Position numbers and translations under genes: made by a program. A DNA stretch of 64,000 bases from Chrysogorgia sp. JL179-B06. Lineage: Eukaryota > Cnidaria > Anthozoa > Scleralcyonacea > Chrysogorgiidae. A model generated the notes under the pieces. The model was not told the DNA's origin. It saw only the letters and a list, made by a program, of their open reading frames with translations, and made no database searches. The first letter of the stretch is position 1. Every line of letters starts with the position of its first letter. Shown piece by piece: positions 41,401 to 53,287 of the stretch. The stretch spans positions 3,167,501 to 3,231,500 of the forward strand of contig JAYKKM010000193.1 of NCBI GenBank assembly GCA_035772405.1. The letters are read 5' to 3'.

Positions 41401-42088
41401 AAAGCCTACGTTTGTGTCTTGCAAGATATTTAGCGAGAATCTAGTCGCTGTCCACAAAGTCAAAGAGACGCTAACATTAAATAGACCTGCATATGTGGGT
41501 ATGTGCATACTAGACTTGAGCAAAACGTTGATGTATGACTTCCACTACAACTATATCATGAAAAAGTACTCTAGCGATACCTGCAGACTACACTTCACCG
41601 ACACTGACAGTCTGTTGTACACAATCAAAACTGGCGACGTCTACTCTGACTTCATGGAGGAGCGCGAAAAGTTTGACAATAGCGATTACCCTGCAGACAA
41701 CCCGTTCGCTTTCAAAGAGAATAAGAAAGTTATTGGCAAGATGAAAGACGAGTGCGCTGGAACACCAATTATTGAGTTCGTTGGGTTGCGCAGTAAAATG
41801 TATAGCTATTTGAAAGAGGATGGGGGTGGTGGGAAAACCGCTAAAGGCATTAGAAAGAATATAATTAAAAAAGTGATCAAGCACGAAGATTATAAAAGTG
41901 TGCTACTTGAGCAGAAACAATTGCGACACATAATGAAGACCATTAGAAGTGTCAAGCATCAGCTAGGTAGTTACGAAATTAATAAAGTGTCGCTATCCTG
42001 TTTTGATGATAAACGATACCTTTTAGAAAATGGTATTGACTCCTACGCATATGGTCACAAAAACATTATAGTGAGAGACATACCTTAA
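38498..42088 (+). CDS. POLB: Protein-primed DNA polymerase B
   Basis: 1196 residues, intact. An N-terminal ~320-residue domain precedes a zinc finger HFCRYCLQCF...H...C (~325-347). Exonuclease motifs: Exo I ADFEAI (Asp383, Glu385), Exo II RGYDSHF (Asp534), Exo III YLKSDVLLLADVF (Asp676). A Cys/His module CHIC...DHCHVSGKYRGSAHRQCN lies at ~481-513. Polymerase motif A is YLDANNLYGWAM (Asp772), motif B KLMNNSVFGKTMENL (937-943), motif C FTDTDSL (Asp1035/Asp1037). It copies the linear genome from a terminal protein bound at the TIR ends. Confidence 0.97.
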   Translation: MSRTVKNSVTKRRAHKTSAAVVDSLTDEATNVHGFFRDQETQPVVEDLAPSTHLLDRALRGFTRSYGVEVIDDRDINQVNGSRSAVTNLLRRELGETNGMKVVETVKVTFEKVLELNKTTYKTAYFNSETFVVINEHDIEGVANRGSEQILTRIAGWLSEGSGWTIDKIDAHYVNVAIYRPLHGSSYIALPKELRNSMKGLINVNNDDDNECFRWCHLAHKFPVGKHSDRTSKYSRHVGELNYDGVDFPVTLKDYNKIEKANEISINVFGYENKQPFPVYVSKEACPDHMDLLLITNDVGNKHYVYIRDFNKFMYRQTEHKARKHFCRYCLQCFTRADVLERHVEVCLVINGKQAIKMPQKGAKVKYENFSRQLNVPFVVYADFEAITQKVHTATPSSECSYTNAYQRHVDCGYGYKLVCCYDNAYSKPVKVYRGENAVNKFIGEMLEIVEYCKETSESHFNKEMILTDDDKKNFDEAKSCHICSVEYTGADVRVRDHCHVSGKYRGSAHRQCNVNFKLTDKIPVIFHNLRGYDSHFIMQEIGKFGQDINVIPNNMEKYMAFMLGKNLVFLDSFQFMSSGLDNLVRNLPRDAFKYTSEVFRDEGLTLMTRKGVYPYDYMDSFEKFDERELPSKKDFYSVLNDEHITEEMHERAIDVWDYFDVESMGGYHDLYLKSDVLLLADVFENFRKTCHREYKLDPCHYFTSPGLAWDAMLKMTGVELELLSDIDMFQFVELGMRGGVSYICNRHGVANNKYMKGYDKAQESKYLMYLDANNLYGWAMSRSLPTGGFKWLTEKEIKKVNLHDYHDGSKKGLLLEVDLEYPAHLHDLHNDYPLAPEKMEITVDMLSEYCTKIKNKFNVSVGGVKKLVTNLMDKKKYVCHYRNLQLYTGLGLKIKKVHRVLQFDQSKWLGKYIDFNTVKRTAAKNAFEKDFFKLMNNSVFGKTMENLRKRVDVRLVTTEKKLEKLVSKPTFVSCKIFSENLVAVHKVKETLTLNRPAYVGMCILDLSKTLMYDFHYNYIMKKYSSDTCRLHFTDTDSLLYTIKTGDVYSDFMEEREKFDNSDYPADNPFAFKENKKVIGKMKDECAGTPIIEFVGLRSKMYSYLKEDGGGGKTAKGIRKNIIKKVIKHEDYKSVLLEQKQLRHIMKTIRSVKHQLGSYEINKVSLSCFDDKRYLLENGIDSYAYGHKNIIVRDIP

Positions 42089-42137
42089 ACACTGCGACGT
42101 GATTCCCATAAGGTCGCTCTCCCCACGCGTGCGAGAT

Positions 42138-42390
42138 TGCAAACGCTTTTCTCACCGACTTGTTAATCAGCAAATTCGCTAGCTTACTGGATGGGTTGAA
42201 CGCTATTGAAAATCCTGACGAACTAAACGACGAGTTAAAAAAGACGTTGAGAGCATTGTCGCGATTGTGACACCGTACGTGCCTTTCTTGGGCTTGTTGT
42301 CGGGAGGAATCACAACGTCTAAATATGTGTACGACCACCATTTCAGAAGTGCGACGACAAACACTGAAAATAGTGAGCGGGCGGACTAAT
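42138..42390 (+). pseudogene. TIR-borne 3' fragment of the terminal gene
   Basis: Reads NAFLTDLLISKFASLLDGLNAIENPDELND like the intact gene, then a ~20-bp deletion shifts the frame. It ends with the same codons up to the stop. It has no start and exists only because the TIR extends into the gene. Confidence 0.9.
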
Positions 42391-43116
42391 TTGCATGCTA
42401 GCAGGTGGCTTCATAACAACCGCGCGAGTCCATTCACACAACGGTTTTTTATTCACGATATTTATAGTGTACAATCATAGTGTACGCTCAAAGTTAGACA
42501 GTCTTAGCATGGTGGTCCTCACCCCTTCTTCAAACATCGCGATTCTTCTCTCGTGGTCAGCTATCTCCACCTCGCACGACAGCAGGTGGTTGTACGTGGT
42601 GTGTCGCTAACAACAACATTCCATTGCGAATAGCAACCACAACTTTTTGAAAAAAATATTTTAAAATGAAAATATTTTTTCAAAGTGAAAATATTTTTTC
42701 AAAGTGAAAACATTTTTTTAAAAAATCGTAGTTGCTATTCGTAATGGAATGTTGTTGTTAGCAACATCGACAGGTGACCTTGATTCATATAGCAGGTACA
42801 GCACTCGCATATGAAATCTATTTAACACTACCACTAGACTAGCTTTCTCGTTGAAATTTATTAAACATCGTCACTGGAATCAAAATCTAGTGGCTTTTTT
42901 TTCGCGCATGAATTGAAACAATGGTAGAGCGCGCCAGTCATAGTTTACCAAACACAAATGTGAAAATGGCGACACAAAACTTTCTCTAAATTTGACGAAA
43001 TGTGTCGTATTTCGTTAAAATAGCGATTTGGTGTTGTCTCGTGAGTCTCGCGTGTGTTTGGCATCAATTTAGTAGAAAACGTGGGAGGGGTGTTTAGATT
43101 GACTAACGATCGCTGT

Positions 43117-43285
43117 AGTAGTATAGCAAGTGGGGCTGTGGGCTTATTCGACCTCAACCGTGAATATAAATGCCAAAACATCACCAAATTTGTCGAGTCG
43201 TGACTTGGCCAAATTTGGTGATGTTTTGGCATTTATATTCACGGTTGAGGTCGATTGGGCTCGCAGCCCCACTTGCTATACTACT
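43117..43285. repeat. Terminal hairpin palindrome, right end
   Basis: Mirror of the left terminal hairpin. The loop and asymmetric mismatches have the same orientation relative to the terminus, so the two ends are not in flip/flop configuration. Confidence 0.93.
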
Positions 43286-43291
43286 TAATAA
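43286..43291. repeat. Target-site duplication TAATAA (right)
   Basis: TAATAA immediately outside the right ...CTATACTACT terminus. Confidence 0.93.
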
Positions 43292-43551
43292 TATATATTG
43301 TAGCAAACATTTCAAAAACTCATTAATATTCATTAACCAAATTGTCCAATCACATTTCCGTATTTAGTCACGCGCAAGGCTTTTATACCTGATAAAAGCC
43401 ATGAATACTAATCAGCATGAAAATTATATAAAGTCTCTACGAACTTTATATAAAATTCCTGCTAATTTGCATTTCATACATCAACCCAATTTACCTCTAT
43501 AGAAAATAAAAACCAGTACACTCCCTAGTGATTACAATCAATTGTTTTTGA

Positions 43552-43672
43552 AGCTATTTAAAACACTCGAACTCGCGTTTTATCATATCTAAAATGTTCG
43601 CGCTGCGCGCTCGCATTTTAAATATGATAAAACGCTCCTTCTCGTGTTTTAAATACTACATAACATCCTACA
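43552..43672. repeat. ~120-bp palindrome
   Basis: Inverted arms around GTTCGCGCTGCGCGCTCGCATTT, with TTTAAAACAC...TTTATCATAT against ATATGATAAA...GTGTTTTAAA. MITE-like. 43680-44050 holds nothing recognisable. Confidence 0.6.
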
Positions 43673-44059
43673 ACGAGCCCTGACTAAGATATTTAAATCA
43701 CGAAAATCCTTTGGCTGGTCTCCAAACAACATAGACCCCAACGCGAAGATACTATAACAACTGCGTAGTGCTTCGTACCGTCGGAAGATCAGTAGTATTT
43801 CACATCTCATATATATTCCTGCACAATACCTGTATTTCTCTAGCTCACATGCAGTGCCATAATCGTTGTCGCGCAGATCTGTTTTCTATCTGCTCAATAT
43901 TCCGCTTTAACGAACGCAATCGCCATGCAACCACTGCAGCTTGACGCTGTGGAGTTTCTCTTATCAATTAACCTAAATGATCACGCGTAGTAGCAGTAGG
44001 GTTTATTCCGATAGGACAAAGCATTGCATGATCTTGGCGATTCGAGAAATATATATATA

Positions 44060-44470
44060 GTTCACATGCACTTGTGAAACAAGCACGTGCAAATAACCAA
44101 CTAACCATGCAAGTGTGAACGCGGCAGTAAAATAAGTACAAGAAAAAGGAACTTTTTTCTTTCTCTTGTGCTTATTTCGCTTATTTCACGTGTGAACCGA
44201 CGTGAAACAAGCCAGTCTCCCCAGGAGATTCATTATAATCATGAAATCTTAAATGGCATAAGGATTTATCATTATCATGAATTATATCATAACCCAAACA
44301 CTTAACCCCTTGCGTTTTCTAATCCTAACCCTATAACCAAACCGTAAATCTTCCCCATCTCTACTAATCCCCACCACATCGACTCCCGTGATTATAATGA
44401 ATCTCCTGCTTATTTTACGTGTGCGAACGACGTTACTGTGCTTGTGCTAATACTTGTTTCACAAGTGTAA
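44060..44470. repeat. Foldback repeat, related to 61560-61800
   Basis: Ends are inverted (TTCACATGCACTTGTGAAACAAG against CTTGTTTCACAAGTGTAAG), with a central palindrome GAGATTCATTATAATCATGA...TGATTATAATGAATCTC. About 240 bp of it recurs inverted at 61560-61800. Confidence 0.75.
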
Positions 44471-44481
44471 GTTAGCCTTAA

Positions 44482-45062
44482 GGGGGCAAGCTACCTTAAA
44501 TTTTATGTTTGCGAACCCATGATGTAATAATGGGTCTATTGTATTATGATTAAATGTATATGCAACATGCTATATATCATTTTAAAGCTTATAACATGCT
44601 CTAAACAAATAGCATTACAGATGCCCTCCCAGGCAAAAACATAAATGTAAAAAAACCCTGCTTTTGCCATGCTTTTACCCTGTGATAAAAATTGAGTGTT
44701 CTATACCGAATTTGGTATTAACAAATAAGATCTTATTTGTTGCTATGGCAACAAAATACAATGTAACACTAAAAGCTTCCATTAATTTCTTGACTGGGTT
44801 GTAATCTATTTTACAAGTTAAAATGACCAATTGTTGATGCTTAGTTTTCGACTAGATAGCATCCAAAGATGGTTTTTAGCTTTGCAGGGTTTTTTTACAT
44901 TGATGTTTTTGCCTGGGAGAGCATCTGTAATGCTATTTGTTTAGAGCATGTTATAAGCTATAAAATGATATATAGCATCTTGCATATACATGTAACCATA
45001 ATAAGATAAGCCATTATTACATCATGGCTTCGCGAACATAAAATTTAAGGTAGCTTACCCCC
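44482..45062. mobile_element. TTAA-flanked MITE (piggyBac-type), long TIRs
   Basis: 581 bp between TTAA at 44478-44481 and 45063-45066. The ends begin GGGGGCAAGCTACCTTAAAT (right end GGGGGTAAGCTACC...), and the inverted arms are about 170-190 bp with few mismatches. Non-coding interior. 45067-46300 holds no gene that I can support; a Lys/Arg-rich frame at 45209-45360 (minus) is unrecognised. Confidence 0.8.
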
Positions 45063-46309
45063 TTAATACAGTTTTGCCCTCAAACTGTACCTGTAGATGG
45101 ATCATGGATCCACGAAAGTCTTCGAGGAGAAATTCAAAAAAAAGAAATGAAACGCCTCCTACTTTTCCGTAACCCGGAGTTCGTGTAAGCGAAAGTTGGA
45201 TGAAAGATTCAAGCGCTACCAGAAAAGCATTTGTATTGAATCAGATACGTACATATTTTTCTCCTCGTGATTTTCGCTCGGCGTCGCTTTTCCCTTGCGC
45301 CGTTTTCGCTTAGAAGCACCTGAAGAGTTTTGCGTTTGGCCGGTGGCATAATTGTGTTGCGACATCTCTTGTGGTGAATAATTTCAAATGGACTTAATTG
45401 ACATTCATGAAGCATTCTATCAAAACAATGTCACCTAATGTATGCTTGATAGATGTAGGTGGGGTTTTCTGCCCACAGATCGAAAACTCCGCGCAATTTT
45501 ATAAGAACCGCGAATTTTTATTAGAACCGCGATGGATTTTCTGCCAAACTACCGTATTCAAAGACTTTTGTTACACACTGGTTTTGTTCGATTTTCTTCA
45601 CAATTTCGCGGTGCACACAGAACAAAAAGAGCTTCAAAAGTGTGTGCGGTAGCTATATGATTTATTTTTGTATTTTGAAGTAATTGACTAAGATTTACGT
45701 TATATATAGCAAAAGGGGACTAAACAAAGATTGAAAAAGAATGCCGGATATCTCAGAAATAACATAGAAAACCCATAGCTACCGCACACACTTTTGTAGA
45801 ACAGTTCATTAAGTTTCATCTATTTAATCTATTCCGACATAATTTGAATGAAACGGTAGCGTAATGAACCAAACTCTTGGCGCGAAGTGAGTACGTTTTT
45901 AATCTTTCGTAAAAGAAGGCGAGGTTTAATACTTTTTTTAAATTGTACATACAGCAATCTGTGAAAATTTGATCAAGATTGCTTTTAAACTCAACGCGCA
46001 GTTGCCTATTTCGTAAAGCACGCGGGTTCCATGGTGTGAAGTAATAGAAGTAATAGAAGTAAATGGCTACGTATTATTCCAGCAGAGCAGGATCTTCGCG
46101 ATACGAGAATTTTAATTAATATGAAAATATCCTATTATGTCTGATTTATCACATGCCTGCGTTGGCAAATTATTTGTTTGCTTGAACTTATATCACGTCT
46201 TGTGTTTGAGGAAATGTACTCATTTCTTCTACATTGTTTTAGCTTCGTGTTATGACAACTCGTGACAAAAAGGCGGCACCGCGTTAAGGTTGACGGCGTA
46301 GTGTCTGTT

Positions 46310-46770
46310 CGTTCAGAATTCATGCGGCAGAGTTCTCTTAAAGGACACCTTTTCCAGTAACGCAACTATATATAGTCGTCCTGAATTAACAGTTACAAAT
46401 CCCTCACGTGGTATAACTCTGCTGCATGTATCATCATAAATAGGTTCTCATGCCATTTGTTAGTGAAGATCTAAAAGTGTATGTTTTATTACAAGAATTC
46501 TCAGTTCATGGCCGGTTTATGTATTGGTTTACGTCATTCTCATGTCCTCTTGAGGCGGTTGTTCAAAGCCTTGTCGCTACGCTACCGTCGGATAAATCAT
46601 ATATCTTTCCCTATAGTTTTCATAGCAAATTTATCCGTTCGATTAAACTTATTCACCGAATAAATTATCCAGCTGTGAACAACCAGCTCCAGAATCTAAA
46701 CTTATCTTCTCTATCATTTAAAAGGGGTTTGCCGTCGCGAGTGATAGATACTCTAATGAAACCTTATAGA
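46310..46770 (+). repeat. Dispersed repeat, partner of 23575-24075
   Basis: Inverted relative to the copy at 23575-24075, with shared GTTGTTCAAAGCC, CTTTCCCTATAG and AATTTATCCGTTCGATT words. The open frame at 46450-46866 arises from this repeat and is not a gene. 46870-47400 shows nothing recognisable. Confidence 0.7.
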
Positions 46771-47399
46771 CGCCCTCGCTTTGTGTCGTTTGCGAAGGAT
46801 ACAAAGAATATGTCTGCAAATAGACGTGATTGCTGCACTGAGCAGCTGTTTCTCGATGATGATTAGTTAGGTACTTTATAATCTTTATACTGATTATATA
46901 TTCAAATAACGATTTTGTCGCGTGGTAACAAATTTAAATATAGCCTTGAATTGCGTGTGATTGTGAACGATGGTGAATGATGTATAGGACCATAGGTGCA
47001 TAAATTGTACTTACAAACTGGTTTTTAAAAATATATAAAACTTAATAAGCACGATGCATTTCGACAGACCACTTATCTCAAATTCAAATTTTCAATTATT
47101 TACAATTTTCTATTATTTTTGCCCAGACTATTTAATTATTTTATTGTCTGCAGATAACAAATCGCACGTAGATTTTGAACGTTATCTCGGCCAATATTTA
47201 CTCGATTTCAATTCTGAAAACAGATTTGGAATTACCGAGTCTAAATACATAACATACGCGTCTATTATATTACGGAGAACGTGTATACCCTTCGTAAAAA
47301 CGGTTTATGTACTTAAAAATTAGTCGGCAATCAAGTGCCCGCTTCGTCGTATATTATGTTATCTCGGCCAATATTTAACCGTTTTCAATTCTGAAAACA

Positions 47400-48890
<1,491 letters not shown>

Positions 48891-48999
48891 ATAATTTTTA
48901 TCTCTTTTTATATATCTACACTGTAACTTAAGATATGTATTTTTATCTTTTGAATCTAATAAAGACTGAATAATAATAATAATATAAGATCTAGATTTT

Positions 49000-49699
49000 A
49001 CAATCGAAAAGAGGAAAGACTTCGCTGATGATATTGCTCTGCTCTCCAATGAAATTCAACAATTAAAAGCACAGGAGCTTCTAACAAGACTCGAAACGTC
49101 AGTGGCCAAAGTAGGTCTCCACATGAACGTAAAGAAAACAAAAGTCATGTAATTTAATCAGTTTTTCCAACTGAAAACTATAAGCGGAAAATCACTAGAA
49201 AATGTTGATGAGTTTAAATACCTTGGTGCCTGGACTAGTAGCTCAGAGAAGGATTACAACACAAGAAAGGCTCAAGCATGGATAGCACAAGTTAAAGAAA
49301 ATATGGACATCCAGATTACCACGACACACTAAGATCAGACTATTTGTGGCTACTGTTGAGTCTGTGTTCCTATACGGAAGTGAAACTTGGACGCTGACAA
49401 AACAGATGGAAAAGCGAATAGATGGTTGTTATACAAGGATGCTAAGAATGGCCCTGAACATATCGTGGAAACAATACCTTACAAACGAAATACTATATGG
49501 GAATCTTCGGAAGGTCAGTGAGAAGATCACAGAAAGGAGATTGCGTCTAGCAGGATATTGTGTGCGACATCCGGAGGAAGAAGCGTCGAAGGTGGTGCTC
49601 TGGGAACCAAAAAGAGGCACAGCAAAGAGAGGGAGACGGAACATCACATTCCTTGATAGGGATGAATTGTCTAGTGTTATGATGGATAAAAAGATCTGA
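49000..49699 (+). pseudogene. Second non-LTR reverse transcriptase C-terminal fragment
   Basis: FADDIALLSNEIQQL (Y-to-F variant of the YADD catalytic box), GLHMNVKKTKVM, VDEFKYLGAWTSSSEKD, and LYGSETWTLTKQMEKRIDG, CYTRMLRMALNISWK, RRLRLAGYCVRHPEE. Stops at 49151 and around 49330 break it. Its sequence type differs from the CR1-like copies in the window. 49745-50360 shows no gene. Confidence 0.82.
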
Positions 49700-50364
49700 T
49701 GGGAATTTATCATTTCGGCTCGGGTTAGTACCCGGCCTAAGTAAGTAAGTATATAATATAAACACATTTTTCGTGAGAGATGGATCCCTGCCGCGGCGAG
49801 ATTATCACCCTCGCTTGCGAGGGGATTAAACGCAGACTTTATTTTATCATTCTCTTTGTCTCTCATGATGAAAAATAATAATGTTCGAGGGTTGCTGTCA
49901 TGCTCACCAGTCTCTATGTATAGGTTATTGCACCGACCGAGGTCAATTAGTTGTTTACAATGCGAGGGCGCAATAACTTTCTTATTAGCCAACAAAGGAG
50001 GTTTTCTCTTGGGATAATAATTTGAGGAAAGTAATTGTATATAGGTTATAGCACCGATTTTCGGGATATTCGTGATATATATCCCGCGGTAGATTAAAGA
50101 AAACCGACTTTGTTGGCTAATAATGTAGGTGACCTGCCAATATAGTGAGCGCTGACTTGCTGATGACAGTGCATTTATTAACTTTCGAGAATATTAGAAT
50201 ATATTGCTATTGTGTAAGGTCAAAAAGCGAAAAAACGATGCAAAATAATTAGTATACGACGCGAGGATTGAATAGATATTTATGGCTAACTCGACTAAAA
50301 AAAACACAACAGCGAAGCGGTTAAATGTTTGTCAAAAGCGGAGTTAAATATATAAGTATTTAAT

Positions 50365-50825
50365 TTATTTACTGAAGAAAGCGAAACCGTAGAACCACAG
50401 AAGATGTGTTGTTCTTTCCTTTGAGCGCTCGCGAAGAATGTTTGTACCCCTTGGTGAAAATTTGTAACAAAATTTGGCAAATTTGCGTCGCGGGTGAAAC
50501 GTGATGCCTCTTTATCCAACACCAAGAGATACGTATAGGCAACTCTATGACCACTCATGCCGCTAAACGCTATGTGTAGAATTTCGCCAAAAAGACTGCG
50601 CACCTAGCTATAAAAGACACAGAGTTGCCTACGAAGCAGGCTAGTTGTAAATGTTCTTCTAGTAGCGTCTCTCTTCTTCGACCTTTCACCAGCGCCACAA
50701 ATTTGACAAATTCTGTTACAAATTTTCACGAAGAGATGCATTACCAGACGTTCTTCGCGAGCGCTCAAAGAAAGGAACAACACATCTTCTGTGGTATATC
50801 GTTTCGCTTTCTTCAGTAATGTAAT
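50365..50825. repeat. ~460-bp imperfect palindrome
   Basis: CTGAAGAAAGCGAAACC...CAGAAGATGTGTTGTTC...GAGCGCTCGCGAAGAA on the left pairs with TTCTTCGCGAGCGCTC...GAACAACACATCTTCTG...GCTTTCTTCAG on the right. A TATAAAAG box at 50609 lies at its centre. It may be two inverted partial LTRs of the following gypsy element. Confidence 0.65.
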
Positions 50826-50947
50826 AATATATAGCTATTAATTAACCAACCAATCAAATTGTGACATATTGTGATTATAATCAATCGTTTTGTATAATAT
50901 TAAATTACTTGTATTAAATTACTTTTATTCGAGGTAGACACTACATC

Positions 50948-50960
50948 TGGCGACGAGGAT
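50948..50960 (+). promoter_or_regulatory. Probable Ty3/gypsy primer-binding site
   Basis: TGGCGACGAGGAT follows a ...CACTACA end that would close the 5' LTR. This string is the usual PBS form in a group of metazoan gypsy elements, ~330 bp before the gag start. The LTR start could not be fixed and no 3' LTR was found. Confidence 0.5.
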
Positions 50961-51282
50961 ATATTTAAAGACGATATTGAACAATAATATTTCGCGAGGA
51001 GAGGAAGGATACAATTCTCTACTACGTCGACATGAAATACAAACATCCCTTCAAACGCAAGGCGATCAACGCAACCACGCAACACACAGCCGCCGAAAAC
51101 AACAACAACAAAACAGGTCAGAATACTTAAATTCTATTACGTACTGCTCTTCATTGCAATTAACATAACTGGTTGCTACCTCTCACGCGCAGTACAACGT
51201 ATCTCGAACATCAGATCGAACCACCAACTCCGATAACCATTCATTGTTCTATACACCCATGAACAAATGTCAACATCAGTAA

Positions 51283-51766
51283 ATGGCAACATCACCAACA
51301 ACGCTGCCCATTTTCGCCCCATTCGATGTTCATCTCGACACCAAACATTGGTCCAAGATGGACAAAGTGGCTCGCACGCATCGAACGACTTCTCATTGCA
51401 ATGAACATAACAGATGCTACACAAAAGCGCGCTTTCCTTCTTCATTGCGCTGGACCGGACGTAGATGAAATATTTGAGACGTTTTCGGACAAGGCACAGG
51501 CAAAAGACTACACAAAAGCTGTGGAAAGTCTCAACGCATAGTTCGTCCCCAAGTTCAACACTGTATATGAAAAATACCAATTTCATCAAGCCAAGCAAAG
51601 ACATAGTGAAACACTTGCGACATACCATACCCGCCTAAACATTGAGATTTTTCCAACGTCGATAAAGAAATTAGAAACCAAATTGTCTTCAGCTGTGTAT
51701 TACAAAAGCTTCGATTACGTGCTCTCAGGGAGAACCTCAGTCTCACAGCACTTCTTGAAGCGGAAC
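51283..51766 (+). pseudogene. Ty3/gypsy gag, 5' part
   Basis: Frames together read PRWTKWLARIERLLIAMNIT, RAFLLHCAGPDVDEIFETF, DYTKAVESLNA and, after a stop/shift at 51541, FVPKFNTVYEKYQFHQAKQR and ETLATYHTRL. This is a gypsy capsid domain. Cut at 51766 by the foldback transposon; the gag text resumes at 53771 (AERANELSEKQAREIQY). Confidence 0.85.
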
Positions 51767-51980
51767 CACAGGGAGCCCAACTCTGACGCCTGTGGTCTGT
51801 TTCTTTGTGTTTCTCTGTTTTATTTTATATTACTGTATGTAAATTCTAATGTTTTATTTAATGAAAGTGGAGTCTCATAAGCGAGACCGCGGCGCTTATG
51901 TGACCTAGACGCTTATATGAGACCGCGGCCCTTACTAAATTGCACGCGCGGTAATTTGAAACTCGAAACAGCGTGAATAC

Positions 51981-52489
51981 CACTGATCTCAAAAATAGGA
52001 CTGGATCGAGCTTCTGTTGTTACAAAAATGAAGCCAACAGCGGCCATATTGGAGTGACCACCTAAGGAGTACTGTGGCATCACAGACATGTTGGGGAGGA
52101 TTCTGACATTTGCTATTTAACTTTAGCAAAGGAAACATACTCGCTGGACAGTTATTAAATGTCAGAATTCTGCCTTTCCTCTCCGATTCACCACTGTATT
52201 CGTAATGAGGTCACTCCAATATGGCCGCCGTTTGCTCTAATTATCCAGTAAGAGAAGCCTAATATGAGACGTCAAATTAGGTTTAAGATTTTATGCATTT
52301 AATGTCAACAAAGAAAATATATTGGCCAGACACTAAACCTATTTTGCGAGCGTCGCATTTCGATTTGCTTGCAAACTCGGAGCTTTTGATGATCTCTCGT
52401 CAATTTGCATTATGCAAATATACAGGCTTCAAAATAAGCTTGTCAGATACAATAGAAAGCTCAATCCAGTCCTATTTTTGAGATCAGTG
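51981..52489. mobile_element. hAT-type MITE nested in the foldback element
   Basis: Inverted ends CACTGATCTCAAAAATAGGA and complement; perfect 8-bp duplication GTGAATAC at 51973-51980 and 52490-52497. 8-bp duplications are typical of hAT transposases. Interior non-coding. Confidence 0.82.
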
Positions 52490-52508
52490 GTGAATACGCG
52501 TGACGATC

Positions 52509-53287
52509 CTACCTCCTCCGCAGGCGTTTTTTGGGGCGAGGGCGGGAGGGGCGCGGGCGGGAGAAAAAAAATTGCGGGCTAAGCGAGAATAAACGCCTGC
52601 CGACTAATGATTTCAAGATGGCGAAGCATTGACGTGATCGTACTCGAGATCGTACATATTTATAGGCGTATTGAAAAGCAATTTGCGCTAAATCGTAGAA
52701 TACCCGTCCAGCACTTTCGCTATTTGTATCTGTTGACAGTTAGTAAAAGCACGGTTAGTAAAAGTGATAAATTAAAAGGGTCAAATTACGCAAAGTTCAT
52801 CATACACAATTCCTTCGTTCTATATTTTAAACCATTTAATTTGATAAATGTACAAGTACACACAAATATAAACCTTCCACATTATATTTAAAGAGATTTT
52901 AGAGCAACCTGGTTTGTATTTCTGCCTTTAAATGCGGTTTCAAAAATGGACGGGTATTCTATAATTGCTCCGACTATGTCAACATCACTGTCTATCACTG
53001 GTGTGCATGAAATCTTCGAATTTCTGAATCTCTTCCTCGCTGCTATCCGCCATAACTATCCAGATATAACCAGAATGGCCCGATAAGACTTTACGAGGCG
53101 TTTCAAGTTTCGATGGGTCGTATTTCAGCAGATATTTATGGATAACCCGAAGATCGACACTACAAACCCGAAGATCGAACATTAGTTGGCAGGCGTTTCT
53201 TCGTCTTTTCTCAGTTCTCAAATTTCGCGCGCCCGCAATTTTTTCCGCCAGCGCCCCTCCCCCCAAAAACGCCTGCGGAGGAGGTAG
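52509..53287. mobile_element. Mutator-like non-autonomous element nested in the foldback element
   Basis: Inverted ends CTACCTCCTCCGCAGGCGTT and complement; perfect 10-bp duplication CGTGACGATC at 52499-52508 and 53288-53297, in the 9-11 bp range of Mutator-like elements. The ends are GC-rich (GGGCGAGGGCGGGAGGGGCG), while the interior is AT-rich and has a short minus-strand frame starting MADSSEEEIQKF that may be captured host sequence. Confidence 0.78.

Larger units (their letters stand above)
24640..43285. mobile_element. Complete Polinton/Maverick (endogenous virus-like DNA transposon)
   Basis: An 18,646-bp element with ~1.15-kb TIRs, termini AG...CT and a 6-bp duplication TAATAA (24634-24639 and 43286-43291), the size known for Polinton integrases. 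It encodes protein-primed PolB, retroviral-type integrase, FtsK/HerA-type packaging ATPase, capsid-like proteins and ten or so accessory genes. Nearly all frames are open and tightly spaced. Genes 25536-32276 point left and 32289-42088 point right, except the thymidine kinase. No Ulp1/adenain-like protease is found. Confidence 0.97.
42134..43285 (-). repeat. Right terminal inverted repeat of the Polinton
   Basis: Inverted copy of the left TIR, shorter by ~20 bp because of a deletion at about 42236-42245 within the copied gene fragment. A few substitutions are scattered elsewhere. Confidence 0.95.

Noticed and set aside
45209..45415. Lys/Arg-rich minus frame as a possible transposase N-terminus
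   Set aside because: Basic composition only; no zinc-finger residues, no neighbouring transposase segments.
46450..46866. 138-codon plus frame
   Set aside because: Lies within a dispersed repeat that also occurs inverted at 23575-24075; frame not preserved there.
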